The notes under the pieces: model-generated
The model's input: the letters and a program-made list of their open reading frames with translations, nothing else
Told to the model about the DNA's origin: nothing
Databases searched by the model: none
Shown here: positions 30,500-38,200 of the stretch, piece by piece
Position numbering within the stretch: the first letter of the stretch is position 1
How the letters are laid out: each line of letters begins with the position of its first letter
NCBI GenBank assembly: GCA_045605145.1
Contig: JAZUPH010000044.1
Location: 1-38,200, forward strand
Source: CAMNAO01 sp045605145
Lineage (GTDB): Bacteria > Bacillota > Clostridia > Oscillospirales > Oscillospiraceae
Length of the DNA stretch: 38,200 nt
Reading direction: 5' to 3'
Program-made: the position numbers and the translations under genes

Positions 30500-31354
30500 A
30501 TGGCTCAGATTAACTGGTACCCCGGGCATATGGCCAAGGCCATACGCCAGATGGAAAACGATATTAAGATGGTCGACTGCGTGTGTGAGCTGCTTGACGC
30601 CCGCATACCCCTGTCCAGCCACAATCCGGAGTTGGATCGCATCGCCCAGGGTAAACCCCGTGTGGTTATTCTCAACCGCATCGATCAGGCGGACCCCGCT
30701 GTGACCGATATGTGGAAAGCGCATTTTAGCAGTATCGGCGTGGGTGTCGTCATGACAGACTGCAAGACAGGAAAGGGCGTATCCGCCATGCCTGCCGCGG
30801 TAAAGACCATGCTCCGCGACAAGATAGAAAGCTACGCCAGTAAGGGGCAGACCGGGCGCGCGCTGCGTGCCATGATCGTCGGCATACCCAATGTGGGAAA
30901 ATCCTCCCTTATTAACCGCGTTGCCGGGCGCAAGGCGGCGGAGGCTGCCAACAGACCCGGCGTTACCCGCGGCAGACAGTGGATACGGGTCGCACCGGAT
31001 TTTGAGCTGCTGGACACCCCCGGTGTGCTCTGGCCCAAACTGGAAGCGCCTGAGACCGGCGAAAATCTGGCTATTACCGGCGCGATCAAGGACGATATTA
31101 TTGACATTTGGGAGCTGGCCGAAGCTCTTGCGTCGCGCCTTCTCGGCCGCTACCGTGACCGCCTTACTGAGAGATACGGCATCACTATCCCCGATGAAGC
31201 CGAACCGCGCACTGTTCTTGAGCTTATCGCGCAAAAACGCGGCTACCGCGTTCGCGGCGGTGAGGCGGATTATGAGCGCACTGCCGCCGTTTTGATTGAT
31301 GATTTCCGCTCCGGTAAGCTGGGGCGCATCAGCCTTGAGGTGCCGGTCAAATGA
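30500..31354 (+). CDS. rbgA: Ribosome biogenesis GTPase RbgA (YlqF)
   Basis: A 284-residue circularly permuted GTPase needed for late 50S assembly. Motif order is G4 NRID (59-62), then G5-like DCKTGKG, G1 GIPNVGKSS (128-136), G2 region RPGVTRG and G3 DTPG (172-175), as expected for permuted YlqF proteins. The N-terminal WYPGHMAKA is a family signature. G4 has Arg in place of the usual Lys of NKxD. The C-terminal helical domain (about 200-284) is complete. It starts immediately after the lepB stop, with AAGGTGG inside lepB serving as the SD. Confidence 0.96.
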   Translation: MAQINWYPGHMAKAIRQMENDIKMVDCVCELLDARIPLSSHNPELDRIAQGKPRVVILNRIDQADPAVTDMWKAHFSSIGVGVVMTDCKTGKGVSAMPAAVKTMLRDKIESYASKGQTGRALRAMIVGIPNVGKSSLINRVAGRKAAEAANRPGVTRGRQWIRVAPDFELLDTPGVLWPKLEAPETGENLAITGAIKDDIIDIWELAEALASRLLGRYRDRLTERYGITIPDEAEPRTVLELIAQKRGYRVRGGEADYERTAAVLIDDFRSGKLGRISLEVPVK

Positions 31355-31968
31355 GAAAGACTGCAGAGAAGATCGACCTGTATGAATATGAACGCCAACT
31401 GCGTGTGGATGGACTTCGGCTCTTCTGCGGCGTGGATGAAGCGGGGCGCGGCCCCTTGTGCGGCCCTGTGTACGCCGCGGCCGTTGTTCTGCCGGAGGGC
31501 GCTGTCATCGATGGGCTAAACGATTCCAAGAAGCTCAGTGAGGCGAAACGGGAATTGCTTTACCACCGGGTTGTGGAGTCTGCGATAGCCTACGGCATTG
31601 CATCGGTTAGTGCGGCGGAAATTGATCAGATCAATATACTCAACGCTACATATAAAGCCATGAGCCTTGCAATAGCTAACCTGGGGCTTGAGCCGGAGCT
31701 GTGCCTTATAGACGGCAACCGCTGTGAGGGAATCCCGTACAACTGCCGCTGTGTTGTAGGTGGTGACGCAAAGTGCGCCAGCATTGCTGCGGCATCTATA
31801 CTTGCCAAGGTCAGCCGTGACAGATATATGCTGGATTACGCCGGTCGATATCCCCAGTACGCGTTTGAAAAGCACAAGGGCTACGGCACAAAGCTGCACT
31901 ATGAGCGCATAAGGGAACACGGCCCTTCACCTGAACACAGGCGCAGTTTTCTGAAAAAGATGCACTGA
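31351..31968 (+). CDS. rnhB: Ribonuclease HII
   Basis: A 205-residue endonuclease removing ribonucleotides and RNA from DNA duplexes. Catalytic acidic residues D29 and E30 in GVDEAGRGPLCGPV, D121 in LIDGN and D157 in SRDRYM make up the type 2 RNase H DEDD set. The C-terminal KHKGYGTKLHYERIREHGPS is typical. Its ATG overlaps the rbgA stop by four bases (ATGA), so translation is coupled. Confidence 0.97.
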   Translation: MRKTAEKIDLYEYERQLRVDGLRLFCGVDEAGRGPLCGPVYAAAVVLPEGAVIDGLNDSKKLSEAKRELLYHRVVESAIAYGIASVSAAEIDQINILNATYKAMSLAIANLGLEPELCLIDGNRCEGIPYNCRCVVGGDAKCASIAAASILAKVSRDRYMLDYAGRYPQYAFEKHKGYGTKLHYERIREHGPSPEHRRSFLKKMH

Positions 31969-31978
31969 GGCGGCAAAT

Positions 31979-32338
31979 ATGGATACTAAACTTATCGGCC
32001 GCTGGGGAGAAGCCAGGGCGGCAGAGTACCTTATTAAAAAAGGCTACACCATCGTGGCGCAGGGATACCGGACCCGTTACGGGGAGATTGACCTGATCGC
32101 ATCCAACAGGAAATATTTGGCCTTTGTCGAGGTCAAGACCCGCAAGAGTGCTTCCTTTGCCCGCGCCATGGAGTATGTTGACGCGCACAAGCAGCGAAAA
32201 CTTGCCGCTTGCGCGGCTATGTGGCTGTCAGAGAATAAGACTAAGCTGCAGCCGCGCTTTGATGTAATTGAGGTCTACTACAACGATGAGCTTTCCGAAG
32301 CAGAAATAAACCATATCGAAAACGCATTTTGCCTTTGA
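31979..32338 (+). CDS. YraN-family (UPF0102) nuclease-fold protein
   Basis: A 119-residue protein with a restriction-endonuclease-like core: GRWGEARAAEYL at the N-terminus, then RTRYGEIDLIA and FVEVKTRKS, which together supply the E, D and ExK positions of a PD-(D/E)xK fold. The family may act on DNA or on Holliday-junction-like structures, but its role is not well established. ATG 31979 is ten bases after the rnhB stop. A usual neighbour of rnhB, so the assignment is supported by context. Confidence 0.95.
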   Translation: MDTKLIGRWGEARAAEYLIKKGYTIVAQGYRTRYGEIDLIASNRKYLAFVEVKTRKSASFARAMEYVDAHKQRKLAACAAMWLSENKTKLQPRFDVIEVYYNDELSEAEINHIENAFCL

Positions 32339-32354
32339 TTCTGGAGAAATTATT

Positions 32355-33827
32355 ATGAAGTATATCAGCACAAGAGACAATAGTTTGAAAGTGTCCTCTG
32401 CCGAGGCGATAGTACGCGGGCTCAGTCCGGACGGCGGCCTTTTCGTGCCTGAGGTCATACCCCACTTTGCAAGTGGAGAGTTGGAAAAACTGGCGGGACT
32501 TACCTATCCACAACTGGCTGCAGATATTATGGGCCGCTATCTTGAGGATTTTTCTGCCGATGAGCTGAAGTCCTATACCGACGCGGCCTACTGCCCGGGA
32601 CGCTACGATTCTTATGACACCGCGCCCGTGCGAAAGGCTGACGGAATGTATTTTCTTGAACTGTGGCATGGTCCCACCTGCGCTTTTAAGGATATGGCGC
32701 TGCAGATGCTGCCCTATCTTCTTACCGCATCCATGAAGAAGTGCGGGGAGGAGCGGACGGTGTGCATCCTTGTTGCCACATCCGGTGATACCGGCAAGGC
32801 AGCACTTGAAGGCTTCCGCGATGTGCCCGGTACCTGCATCATGGTGTTCTACCCGGTGGATGGCGTCTCCGATATACAGAAGCTGCAGATGGCATCACAG
32901 CAGGGCGGCAATGTATCTGTTGTGTCCGTTAACGGCAACTTTGACGATGCACAGACCGGTGTAAAGCGCATCTTCTCTTCAGTAGATATAGCTGCAAAGA
33001 TTGCGGACAGCGGCTATGTGTTGTCTTCAGCCAATTCCATCAACTGGGGTCGTCTGCTGCCCCAGATAGTGTATTACATCTGGACCTACCTGCGCCTTGT
33101 CAACAGGGGAGAGGTGAAAATGGGTGACCCCGTAGACTTCTGCGTCCCCACCGGCAACTTCGGCGATATTCTTGCCGGCTGGTATGCAAAACAGATGGGC
33201 CTGCCTGTGGGGCGGCTTATCTGCGCGTCCAATAAGAACGACGTTCTCACTCAGTTTATCGAGACAGGAGTCTATGACCGCAACAGGCCCTTCTTCCTGA
33301 CTACCTCACCCTCGATGGATATTCTCATTTCCAGCAATCTTGAGCGCCTGTTGTTCCACCTGTCCGGCTTTGACAGTGATCTGGTGGCAGGATATATGAA
33401 GGCGCTTTCAACTGAGGGTAAATATGTTGTCTGCGATGATATTATGAAGAGCCTGCGTGCTGATTTTGCCGCCGCCAGCCTTTCTGAGGAAGACACGGCT
33501 GCCGCTATAAGGGAGATGTGGAACAGTGACGGATATCTCATCGATACCCACACCGCCGTGGCCTATGGCGCCGCAAAGGGTATGGTCGCCTCGGCGTCCA
33601 TGGTTATTGTCTCCACCGCCAGCCCGTATAAGTTCTCGCCCGCGGTCATTGCCGCCCTGGGCCATGAGCCGGACGGCAGCGGTATAGGCGACCTTGAAAA
33701 GCTGGAGAGCCTGACCGCCGTTCCCGCACCCGCGCCTTTGGCAGGCCTGAAGGGTGCTGCTGTTCGTTTCGATTCCTGTGTCCAGCCTATGGAGATGGAG
33801 CAGTCTGTGCTTTCCTGGCTGTGCTGA
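32355..33827 (+). CDS. thrC: Threonine synthase
   Basis: A 490-residue PLP enzyme converting O-phosphohomoserine to threonine. The PLP lysine is K112 in GPTCAFKDMALQ, with TSGDTGKAAL as the phosphate loop, NSINWGRLLPQ, PTGNFGDILAGW and the C-terminal STASPYKFSPAV. The N-terminal STRDNS and GGLFVPE are family marks. The length fits the class with an extended C-terminal domain. ATG 32355 follows GGAGAAA, 16 bases after yraN. It shares the homoserine branch with the methionine operon at 12293-14627, although the two are far apart. Confidence 0.97.
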   Translation: MKYISTRDNSLKVSSAEAIVRGLSPDGGLFVPEVIPHFASGELEKLAGLTYPQLAADIMGRYLEDFSADELKSYTDAAYCPGRYDSYDTAPVRKADGMYFLELWHGPTCAFKDMALQMLPYLLTASMKKCGEERTVCILVATSGDTGKAALEGFRDVPGTCIMVFYPVDGVSDIQKLQMASQQGGNVSVVSVNGNFDDAQTGVKRIFSSVDIAAKIADSGYVLSSANSINWGRLLPQIVYYIWTYLRLVNRGEVKMGDPVDFCVPTGNFGDILAGWYAKQMGLPVGRLICASNKNDVLTQFIETGVYDRNRPFFLTTSPSMDILISSNLERLLFHLSGFDSDLVAGYMKALSTEGKYVVCDDIMKSLRADFAAASLSEEDTAAAIREMWNSDGYLIDTHTAVAYGAAKGMVASASMVIVSTASPYKFSPAVIAALGHEPDGSGIGDLEKLESLTAVPAPAPLAGLKGAAVRFDSCVQPMEMEQSVLSWLC

Positions 33828-33837
33828 AATAATATGT

Positions 33838-33856
33838 ATGGGCGCATTGCGCCCAT
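33838..33856. terminator. Short hairpin between thrC and the DUF1540 gene
   Basis: ATGGGCGC (33838-33845) pairs with GCGCCCAT (33849-33856) over a three-base loop. There is no clear T-run on either strand. It lies between convergent genes and probably ends both weakly. Confidence 0.5.
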
Positions 33857-33860
33857 GCCG

Positions 33861-34034
33861 TCAGCCGTTGCTGCCGTTCTTGTGTGCGAAGGTACCGCAG
33901 AAGGTTTCGCCCTTGCGCATTGCGCTGGGGGATTCAACGGTAATGCTGTCTGCGTGACACTTGCAGTCGATGCCGTGGTATCTGCAGCTGGTTACTTCGC
34001 AGTTTACCTCGCGGATGCTGTCGCGTTTTTCCAT
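33861..34034 (-). CDS. DUF1540-domain small cysteine-rich protein
   Basis: A 57-residue protein whose core NCEVTSCRYHGIDCKCHADSI and later GETFCGTF supply the conserved cysteines of DUF1540 (C-x5-C, then C-x-C and a final C), a likely metal-binding small domain common in Clostridia. The function is unknown. ATG 34034 is preferred because AAAGGA lies upstream of it. An in-frame ATG at 34100 would add 22 residues, and its SD (TTGGA) is weak. It is antisense to no large gene and lies between thrC and the metallophosphoesterase gene. Confidence 0.78.
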   Translation of the reverse strand: MEKRDSIREVNCEVTSCRYHGIDCKCHADSITVESPSAMRKGETFCGTFAHKNGSNG

Positions 34035-34120
34035 GTTGTTACCATCCTTTGCGTTGATTGTCTCGGCATTATATTCCCCGGCCCCGGCTTTCTTATTCAT
34101 TCCAATCTAACAGGTGAAAT

Positions 34121-34801
34121 ATGCTTTATGTGATCGGTGATCTGCACCTGTCTCTGGCTGCAGACAAAAAAATGGATATTTTTCCCGGGTGGGAGGGATA
34201 TGTTTCCCGCCTGCGCAGCGGTTTTTCCCGCCTTACCGATGCCGACACCTGTGTACTGTGCGGCGATTCATCATGGGGCATGGACCTTGACGGCTGCCTT
34301 GAGGATTTCCGCTTTATTGATTCGCTTCCTGGGCAGAAGATAGTGCTAAAGGGCAACCACGACTATTGGTGGAATACGGCAGCGAAGATTGAGGCGTTTT
34401 TTGCAAAAAATGAGATAAAAACAATTAAAATACTCCATAACAATTCCTATCAAGTGGATGACAAGTGGATCTGCGGCACCCGCGGATGGATGGTGGCTCC
34501 GCCAGAATCACAGGGGCACGACGCAAAGATCATGCAGCGGGAGCTTATGCGTCTTGAGGCCTCGCTGAAAACCGCCGGAGAAGGGGAGAAGATATGCTTT
34601 TTGCACTATCCGCCAAAGCACGCCGGAGCGGAATTCACAAAAATGATAGAGCTGATGGCGGATTATGGGGTGAAGCGCTGCTTTTATGGCCACATTCACC
34701 ATGCGGGATCTAAGGTGGCCTTTACCGGCAATTACAAAGGCATTGAGTTCAGACTCATATCTGCCGATTATATCGGCTTCGAACCTCAGCTTATCCCATA
34801 A
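34121..34801 (+). CDS. Calcineurin-like metallophosphoesterase
   Basis: A 226-residue di-metal phosphoesterase. The five family blocks are present: GDLHLS (residues 6-11), GDSSW, GNHDYWW, FLHYPP and GHIHHAG. Members act on phosphomonoesters, cyclic nucleotides or nucleic acids, and nothing here narrows this. ATG 34121 follows CAGGTGA, a modest ribosome site. I see no strong promoter in the 86 bases to the divergent DUF1540 gene. TTGCGT-17-TATTCC is the best pair and weak. No terminator follows before the tig promoter. Confidence 0.93.
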   Translation: MLYVIGDLHLSLAADKKMDIFPGWEGYVSRLRSGFSRLTDADTCVLCGDSSWGMDLDGCLEDFRFIDSLPGQKIVLKGNHDYWWNTAAKIEAFFAKNEIKTIKILHNNSYQVDDKWICGTRGWMVAPPESQGHDAKIMQRELMRLEASLKTAGEGEKICFLHYPPKHAGAEFTKMIELMADYGVKRCFYGHIHHAGSKVAFTGNYKGIEFRLISADYIGFEPQLIP

Positions 34802-34836
34802 TTTGCGGGGTTTGGCGTCATTTCGTGAAAAATTAT

Positions 34837-34865
34837 TTGCATATTATGTGAGGCTGTGGTATAAT
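34837..34865 (+). promoter_or_regulatory. Promoter of tig-clpP-clpX
   Basis: TTGCAT (34837-34842), 17 bases, a consensus TATAAT (34860-34865). I do not see a CtsR heptad or CIRCE repeat here. Confidence 0.85.
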
Positions 34866-34947
34866 TTTCTGCGCCTATGGCTTCATATATTATATTTTAT
34901 TTTTATATAGCTGTCGTACGCAAAAGATAAATTGGAGGAAACAGATC

Positions 34948-36267
34948 GTGAAGGTTATCAGCACCGAGAAAAAGAACAACAACACCGAGATCGAAGTAAA
35001 AGTGGAAATCACCGCTGAGGAGTTTAACAGCGCCGTTAACAAGGCATATGCCAAGCTGCGCAACAAGATCAATGTCCCCGGCTGGCGCAAGGGCAAGGCT
35101 CCCAGAAAGATGATTGAGAATATGTACGGCGAAGCCGTTTTCTATGATGACGCGTTCGAGGCCATCGCTCCCGAGGCTCTTGAAATTGCCGTGTCCGAGG
35201 GCGAGATCCGCTATGTCGGCCGTCCCGCAATCGTTGACTTTTTTGTCAATGAGGACAAGAGTGCATGGATCGCATTCCAGCTGACCCTTTATCCCGAGAT
35301 CACTCTCGGTGAGTACAAGGGCATCGAGGCTCCCAAGGCCTCTGTTGAAGTTTCCGACGAGCAGGTTGATTCTCAGATCAACTCCGTCCGTGAGCGCAAT
35401 TCCCGCATCGTTACCGTTGAGCGTCCCGCTCAGATGGGCGACATCGTTGAGCTGGGCTACGCCGGCACTATCGATGGCGTCGCTTTTGAGGGCGGTACCG
35501 CTGAGTCCTACAGCCTTGAGCTGGGCTCCGGCAGCTTCATCCCCGGCTTTGAAGAGCAGGTAGTCGGCATTTCCGCCGGTGAAGAGAAGGATATCAATGT
35601 CACCTTCCCCGCTGAGTATCACAGTGACGAAGTCGCCGGTAAGGACGCCGTTTTCCACATCAACGCCCATGAGATTAAGGAAAAGCAGCTTCCCGAGCTG
35701 GATGACGAGTTTGTTAAGGATGTTTCCGAGTTTGACACTCTCGATGAGTACCGCGCCAGCATCGCTGCCGAGCTGAAGGCCGAGCTTGAGGCACGCGCTG
35801 ACAATGAGTTCCGCAGCATTCTGCTCGAGAAGATCGCCGACAATGCACAGGGTGAGATTCCTGCTGTCATGGTCGAAGAGCGCGTTGAGAGCTATGTGAA
35901 CAACTACGCCGCCAATCTTGAGGGTTCCGGCTTGAGCATTGATATGTATATGCAGTTCATGGGCACCACCCTTGAGCAATTCAAAGAGAATCTGCGTCCC
36001 TCCGCCGCCAAGAGCGTGAAGGTCGACCTGACTCTCGAAGCCATTGCCAAGGCTGAGAACCTTGTCCCCACTGACGAGGCAATTGAGGCTGAGTATCATG
36101 CAATCGCCGACCAGTACAACATGAAGGCTGAGGACGTGAAGAAGTTCCTCAACGCCGACGATGTTGCCGCAGATCTTAAGAAAAAGCTTGCAGAAGACTT
36201 CGTGGTCGGCTGCGCTGTCGCTACCGAACCCGTCATCGCTTCTGAAGCTGAGGAAGTGGCTGAATAA
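34948..36267 (+). CDS. tig: Trigger factor
   Basis: A 439-residue ribosome-bound chaperone and peptidyl-prolyl isomerase. The ribosome-binding domain carries GWRKGKAP (about residues 45-52) where the usual signature is GFRxGxxP, so Trp replaces Phe. The FKBP-like PPIase domain (about 155-245) has GDIVELGYAGTIDG and GSGSFIPGFEEQVVG. The C-terminal helical domain is complete with an acidic end (EAEEVAE). The GTG start at 34948 follows TTGGAGGA. It leads the conserved tig-clpP-clpX set, coupling folding of new chains to proteolysis. Confidence 0.97.
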   Translation: MKVISTEKKNNNTEIEVKVEITAEEFNSAVNKAYAKLRNKINVPGWRKGKAPRKMIENMYGEAVFYDDAFEAIAPEALEIAVSEGEIRYVGRPAIVDFFVNEDKSAWIAFQLTLYPEITLGEYKGIEAPKASVEVSDEQVDSQINSVRERNSRIVTVERPAQMGDIVELGYAGTIDGVAFEGGTAESYSLELGSGSFIPGFEEQVVGISAGEEKDINVTFPAEYHSDEVAGKDAVFHINAHEIKEKQLPELDDEFVKDVSEFDTLDEYRASIAAELKAELEARADNEFRSILLEKIADNAQGEIPAVMVEERVESYVNNYAANLEGSGLSIDMYMQFMGTTLEQFKENLRPSAAKSVKVDLTLEAIAKAENLVPTDEAIEAEYHAIADQYNMKAEDVKKFLNADDVAADLKKKLAEDFVVGCAVATEPVIASEAEEVAE

Positions 36268-36325
36268 TATCTGCCCGCAAAGGGTATGATTCAACCGCAA
36301 TATTCATCGTTTTAGGAGGTTTATT

Positions 36326-36907
36326 ATGAGTCTTGTACCGTATGTAGTAGAGCAGACCAGCAGGGGAGAGCGTTCTTACGACATTTTTTCCCGCCTGCTT
36401 GAGGATCGTATAATCTTCCTGGGCGAAGAGGTTTCAGATACCAGTGCCAGCCTTATCGTTGCACAGCTCCTTTACCTTGAAGCGCAGGATCCCGACAAGG
36501 ACATCCAGTTCTACATTAACAGCCCCGGCGGCTCCGTAACTGCCGGAATGGCCATATATGACACCATGCAGTATATCAAGGCTGATGTGTCTACCATCTG
36601 CATCGGCATGGCCGCAAGTATGGGCGCATTTCTGCTTGCCGCGGGTGCCAAAGGCAAACGTCTTTGCCTTCCCAATGCTGAGATTATGATCCACCAGCCC
36701 TCCGGCGGCTTCCAGGGGCAGGCCACCGACATCAGCATCCATGCGAAGAACATCCTGCGCATCAAGGACAACCTCAACACCATCCTTGCCCAGAATACCG
36801 GCAAGCCTGTTGATGTAGTGCGGGAGGCCTGTGAGAGAGATAATTTCATGAGCGCGCAGGAAGCACTTGAGTTCGGCATCATCGATAAGATTATCACCAA
36901 GCGCTGA
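36326..36907 (+). CDS. clpP: ATP-dependent Clp protease proteolytic subunit
   Basis: A 193-residue self-compartmentalising serine protease forming a double heptamer. The triad is readable: S98 in GMAASMGA, H123 in MIHQPSGG and D172 in ERDNFMS. The N-terminal MSLVPYVVEQTSRGERSYDIF is the usual axial-loop and handle start, and the length is standard. ATG 36326 follows TAGGAGG. It lies 58 bases after tig and 38 before clpX in the same orientation. Confidence 0.98.
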   Translation: MSLVPYVVEQTSRGERSYDIFSRLLEDRIIFLGEEVSDTSASLIVAQLLYLEAQDPDKDIQFYINSPGGSVTAGMAIYDTMQYIKADVSTICIGMAASMGAFLLAAGAKGKRLCLPNAEIMIHQPSGGFQGQATDISIHAKNILRIKDNLNTILAQNTGKPVDVVREACERDNFMSAQEALEFGIIDKIITKR

Positions 36908-36945
36908 ACTTTATCCGATAATTCGTTTTAATGTGAGGTTGCCTT

Positions 36946-38199
36946 ATGGCGAAATATGATGACCGCGCCGTGCGCTGCAGCTTTTGCGGCAAGCGGCAGG
37001 ATCAGGTAGACCGACTGATTGCCGGTCACAGCGCGTACATCTGCAATGAGTGCGTGTCCCTGTGCAACGATATCCTCGGTGAAAACTTCAATATTACGGC
37101 AAAATCCGTGGACAGCGGCGTCAGGAAGAATGTATCTGAAAGACTTCCCAAGCCTGCTGAGATAAAGGCTGTTCTTGACGAATATATCATCGGTCAGGAG
37201 AGGGCGAAAATCGTCCTCTCTGTGGCTGTATATAACCACTATAAGCGCATCTTCTACGAAGTGAATGAGGATGTGGAGATCACCAAGAGCAATGTCCTTC
37301 TCATCGGCCCCACCGGCAGCGGCAAGACCCTCTTTGCACAGACACTGGCAAAGCTGCTTGACGTGCCTTTTGCCATTGCCGATGCCACCACGCTTACTGA
37401 AGCGGGATATGTCGGTGAGGATGTGGAGAACATTCTCCTGCGCCTCATTCAGGCGGCTGACTTTGATGTTGAGGCCGCGCAGAAGGGCATTATATACGTG
37501 GATGAGATCGACAAGATCGCAAGAAAGAGCGAAAACACCTCCATCACCCGTGACGTGTCCGGCGAAGGCGTGCAGCAGGCGCTTTTGAAGATTGTCGAGG
37601 GTACTGTGGCCAATGTACCTCCTCAGGGCGGCAGAAAGCATCCCCAGCAGGAGTTTATTCCCATTGACACCACCGATATCCTTTTCATCTGCGGCGGTGC
37701 CTTTGACGGCCTTGATAAGATCATCGAGACCCGCATGAATAAAAAGGTCATCGGTTTCGGCGCGGACATTAAATCCAAGGATGAGCGTGATGTAAGTGCG
37801 ATACTGCAGAATGTCCAGTCTCACGACCTGTTAAAGTTCGGCCTTATTCCCGAGCTGGTTGGCCGCCTGCCTGTTCTTGCACCCCTTAACGCTCTTGAAC
37901 GCGAGGATCTGGTGCGCATCCTGACCGAGCCGAAGAACGCCCTTACCAAGCAGTATAAGGCTCTTTTGAGCTATGACCGTGTAAGCCTTGAGTTTACTGA
38001 TGATGCTCTGGGTGCTATCGCCGACAAGGCAATTGAGATGAATATCGGCGCCCGCGGACTTAGAACCGTTACCGAGGGCATAATGACCCAGGTCATGTTT
38101 GCCGTTCCCTCTGATGAGCGGATCGAAAAAGTTATAATTACCAAAGAATGTGTCGAGGGAAGTCGGAGGCCAAGCGGTCTTAGGAAGACAATGTCATAA
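36946..38199 (+). CDS. clpX: ATP-dependent Clp protease ATP-binding subunit ClpX
   Basis: A 417-residue AAA+ unfoldase that feeds tagged proteins to ClpP. The N-terminal zinc domain has C11, C14, C33 and C36. Walker A is GPTGSGKT (121-128), Walker B YVDEID (184-189), pore region GYVGEDV (154-160), the ClpP-docking IGF loop 269-271 and sensor 2 GARGLR (368-373). The length is normal and the stop TAA falls one base before the window end, so the gene is complete. ATG 36946 follows GTGAGGTT. Confidence 0.98.
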   Translation: MAKYDDRAVRCSFCGKRQDQVDRLIAGHSAYICNECVSLCNDILGENFNITAKSVDSGVRKNVSERLPKPAEIKAVLDEYIIGQERAKIVLSVAVYNHYKRIFYEVNEDVEITKSNVLLIGPTGSGKTLFAQTLAKLLDVPFAIADATTLTEAGYVGEDVENILLRLIQAADFDVEAAQKGIIYVDEIDKIARKSENTSITRDVSGEGVQQALLKIVEGTVANVPPQGGRKHPQQEFIPIDTTDILFICGGAFDGLDKIIETRMNKKVIGFGADIKSKDERDVSAILQNVQSHDLLKFGLIPELVGRLPVLAPLNALEREDLVRILTEPKNALTKQYKALLSYDRVSLEFTDDALGAIADKAIEMNIGARGLRTVTEGIMTQVMFAVPSDERIEKVIITKECVEGSRRPSGLRKTMS

Positions 38200-38200
38200 A

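Overview
The window reads as a stretch of chromosome from an anaerobic, spore-forming Clostridia of the Oscillospiraceae type. This is inferred from gene content and style, not from a marker gene search. The evidence is a spo0A gene with Spo0A boxes, Firmicutes-type Shine-Dalgarno sites and sigma-A promoters, frequent GTG starts, a THF riboswitch ahead of folT, a class I tRNA-Ala(GGC) and moderate GC. I see no insertion sequence, prophage, CRISPR array or rRNA. Most of the window is housekeeping sequence, and the less ordinary signals lie in the intergenic regions.

Layout. 1-4403: the tail of a GNAT acetyltransferase, a membrane protein on the minus strand, a tannase/feruloyl-esterase-like hydrolase with a proline-rich insert, an HD-domain hydrolase and a lipoprotein with a C-terminal Ig-like domain. 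4404-5791: a long regulatory region with three phased Spo0A boxes, then spo0A and its terminator. 5825-7902: promoter, THF riboswitch with an SD-occluding hairpin, then the overlapping pair folT-folC, a folate salvage and retention operon. 7952-12211: trmL followed by the glycolytic genes pgk, tpiA and gpmI, whose codon use is strongly biased. 12293-14627: a methionine operon of O-acetylhomoserine sulfhydrylase and MetA, with MetA carrying the residue that predicts acetyl-CoA use.

14628-15206 has no protein gene of normal size. It holds a likely structured RNA on the minus strand with its own promoter and strong terminator. 15207-17383: a promoter-driven set of alpha/beta hydrolase, nitrilase-family amidase and rhodanese lipoprotein. 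17471-17620: tRNA-Ala with promoter and terminator, minus strand. 17674-19654: hflX-yigZ, overlapping, minus strand. 19687-21053: M28 aminopeptidase, sharing a bidirectional terminator with the convergent marR-degV operon (21086-22481). Two palindromic operators cover the marR promoter. 22557-25927: MBL-fold hydrolase, DnaQ-like exonuclease, PHP phosphatase and a TVP38-family membrane protein with an inverted repeat over its SD.

25935-29236: a TAXI-type TRAP transporter on the minus strand (binding lipoprotein, then fused permease). 29638-33827: lepB-rbgA-rnhB-yraN-thrC, tightly packed. 33838-34801: a small DUF1540 gene on the minus strand and a metallophosphoesterase. 34837-38199: the conserved protein-quality set tig-clpP-clpX, whose last gene ends one base before the window does.

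The strongest candidates for something not yet described are the minus-strand RNA at 14696-14983, the hairpin-rich block upstream of spo0A and the inverted repeat before the TVP38 gene. I did not find a clear new multi-gene defence or metabolic system.
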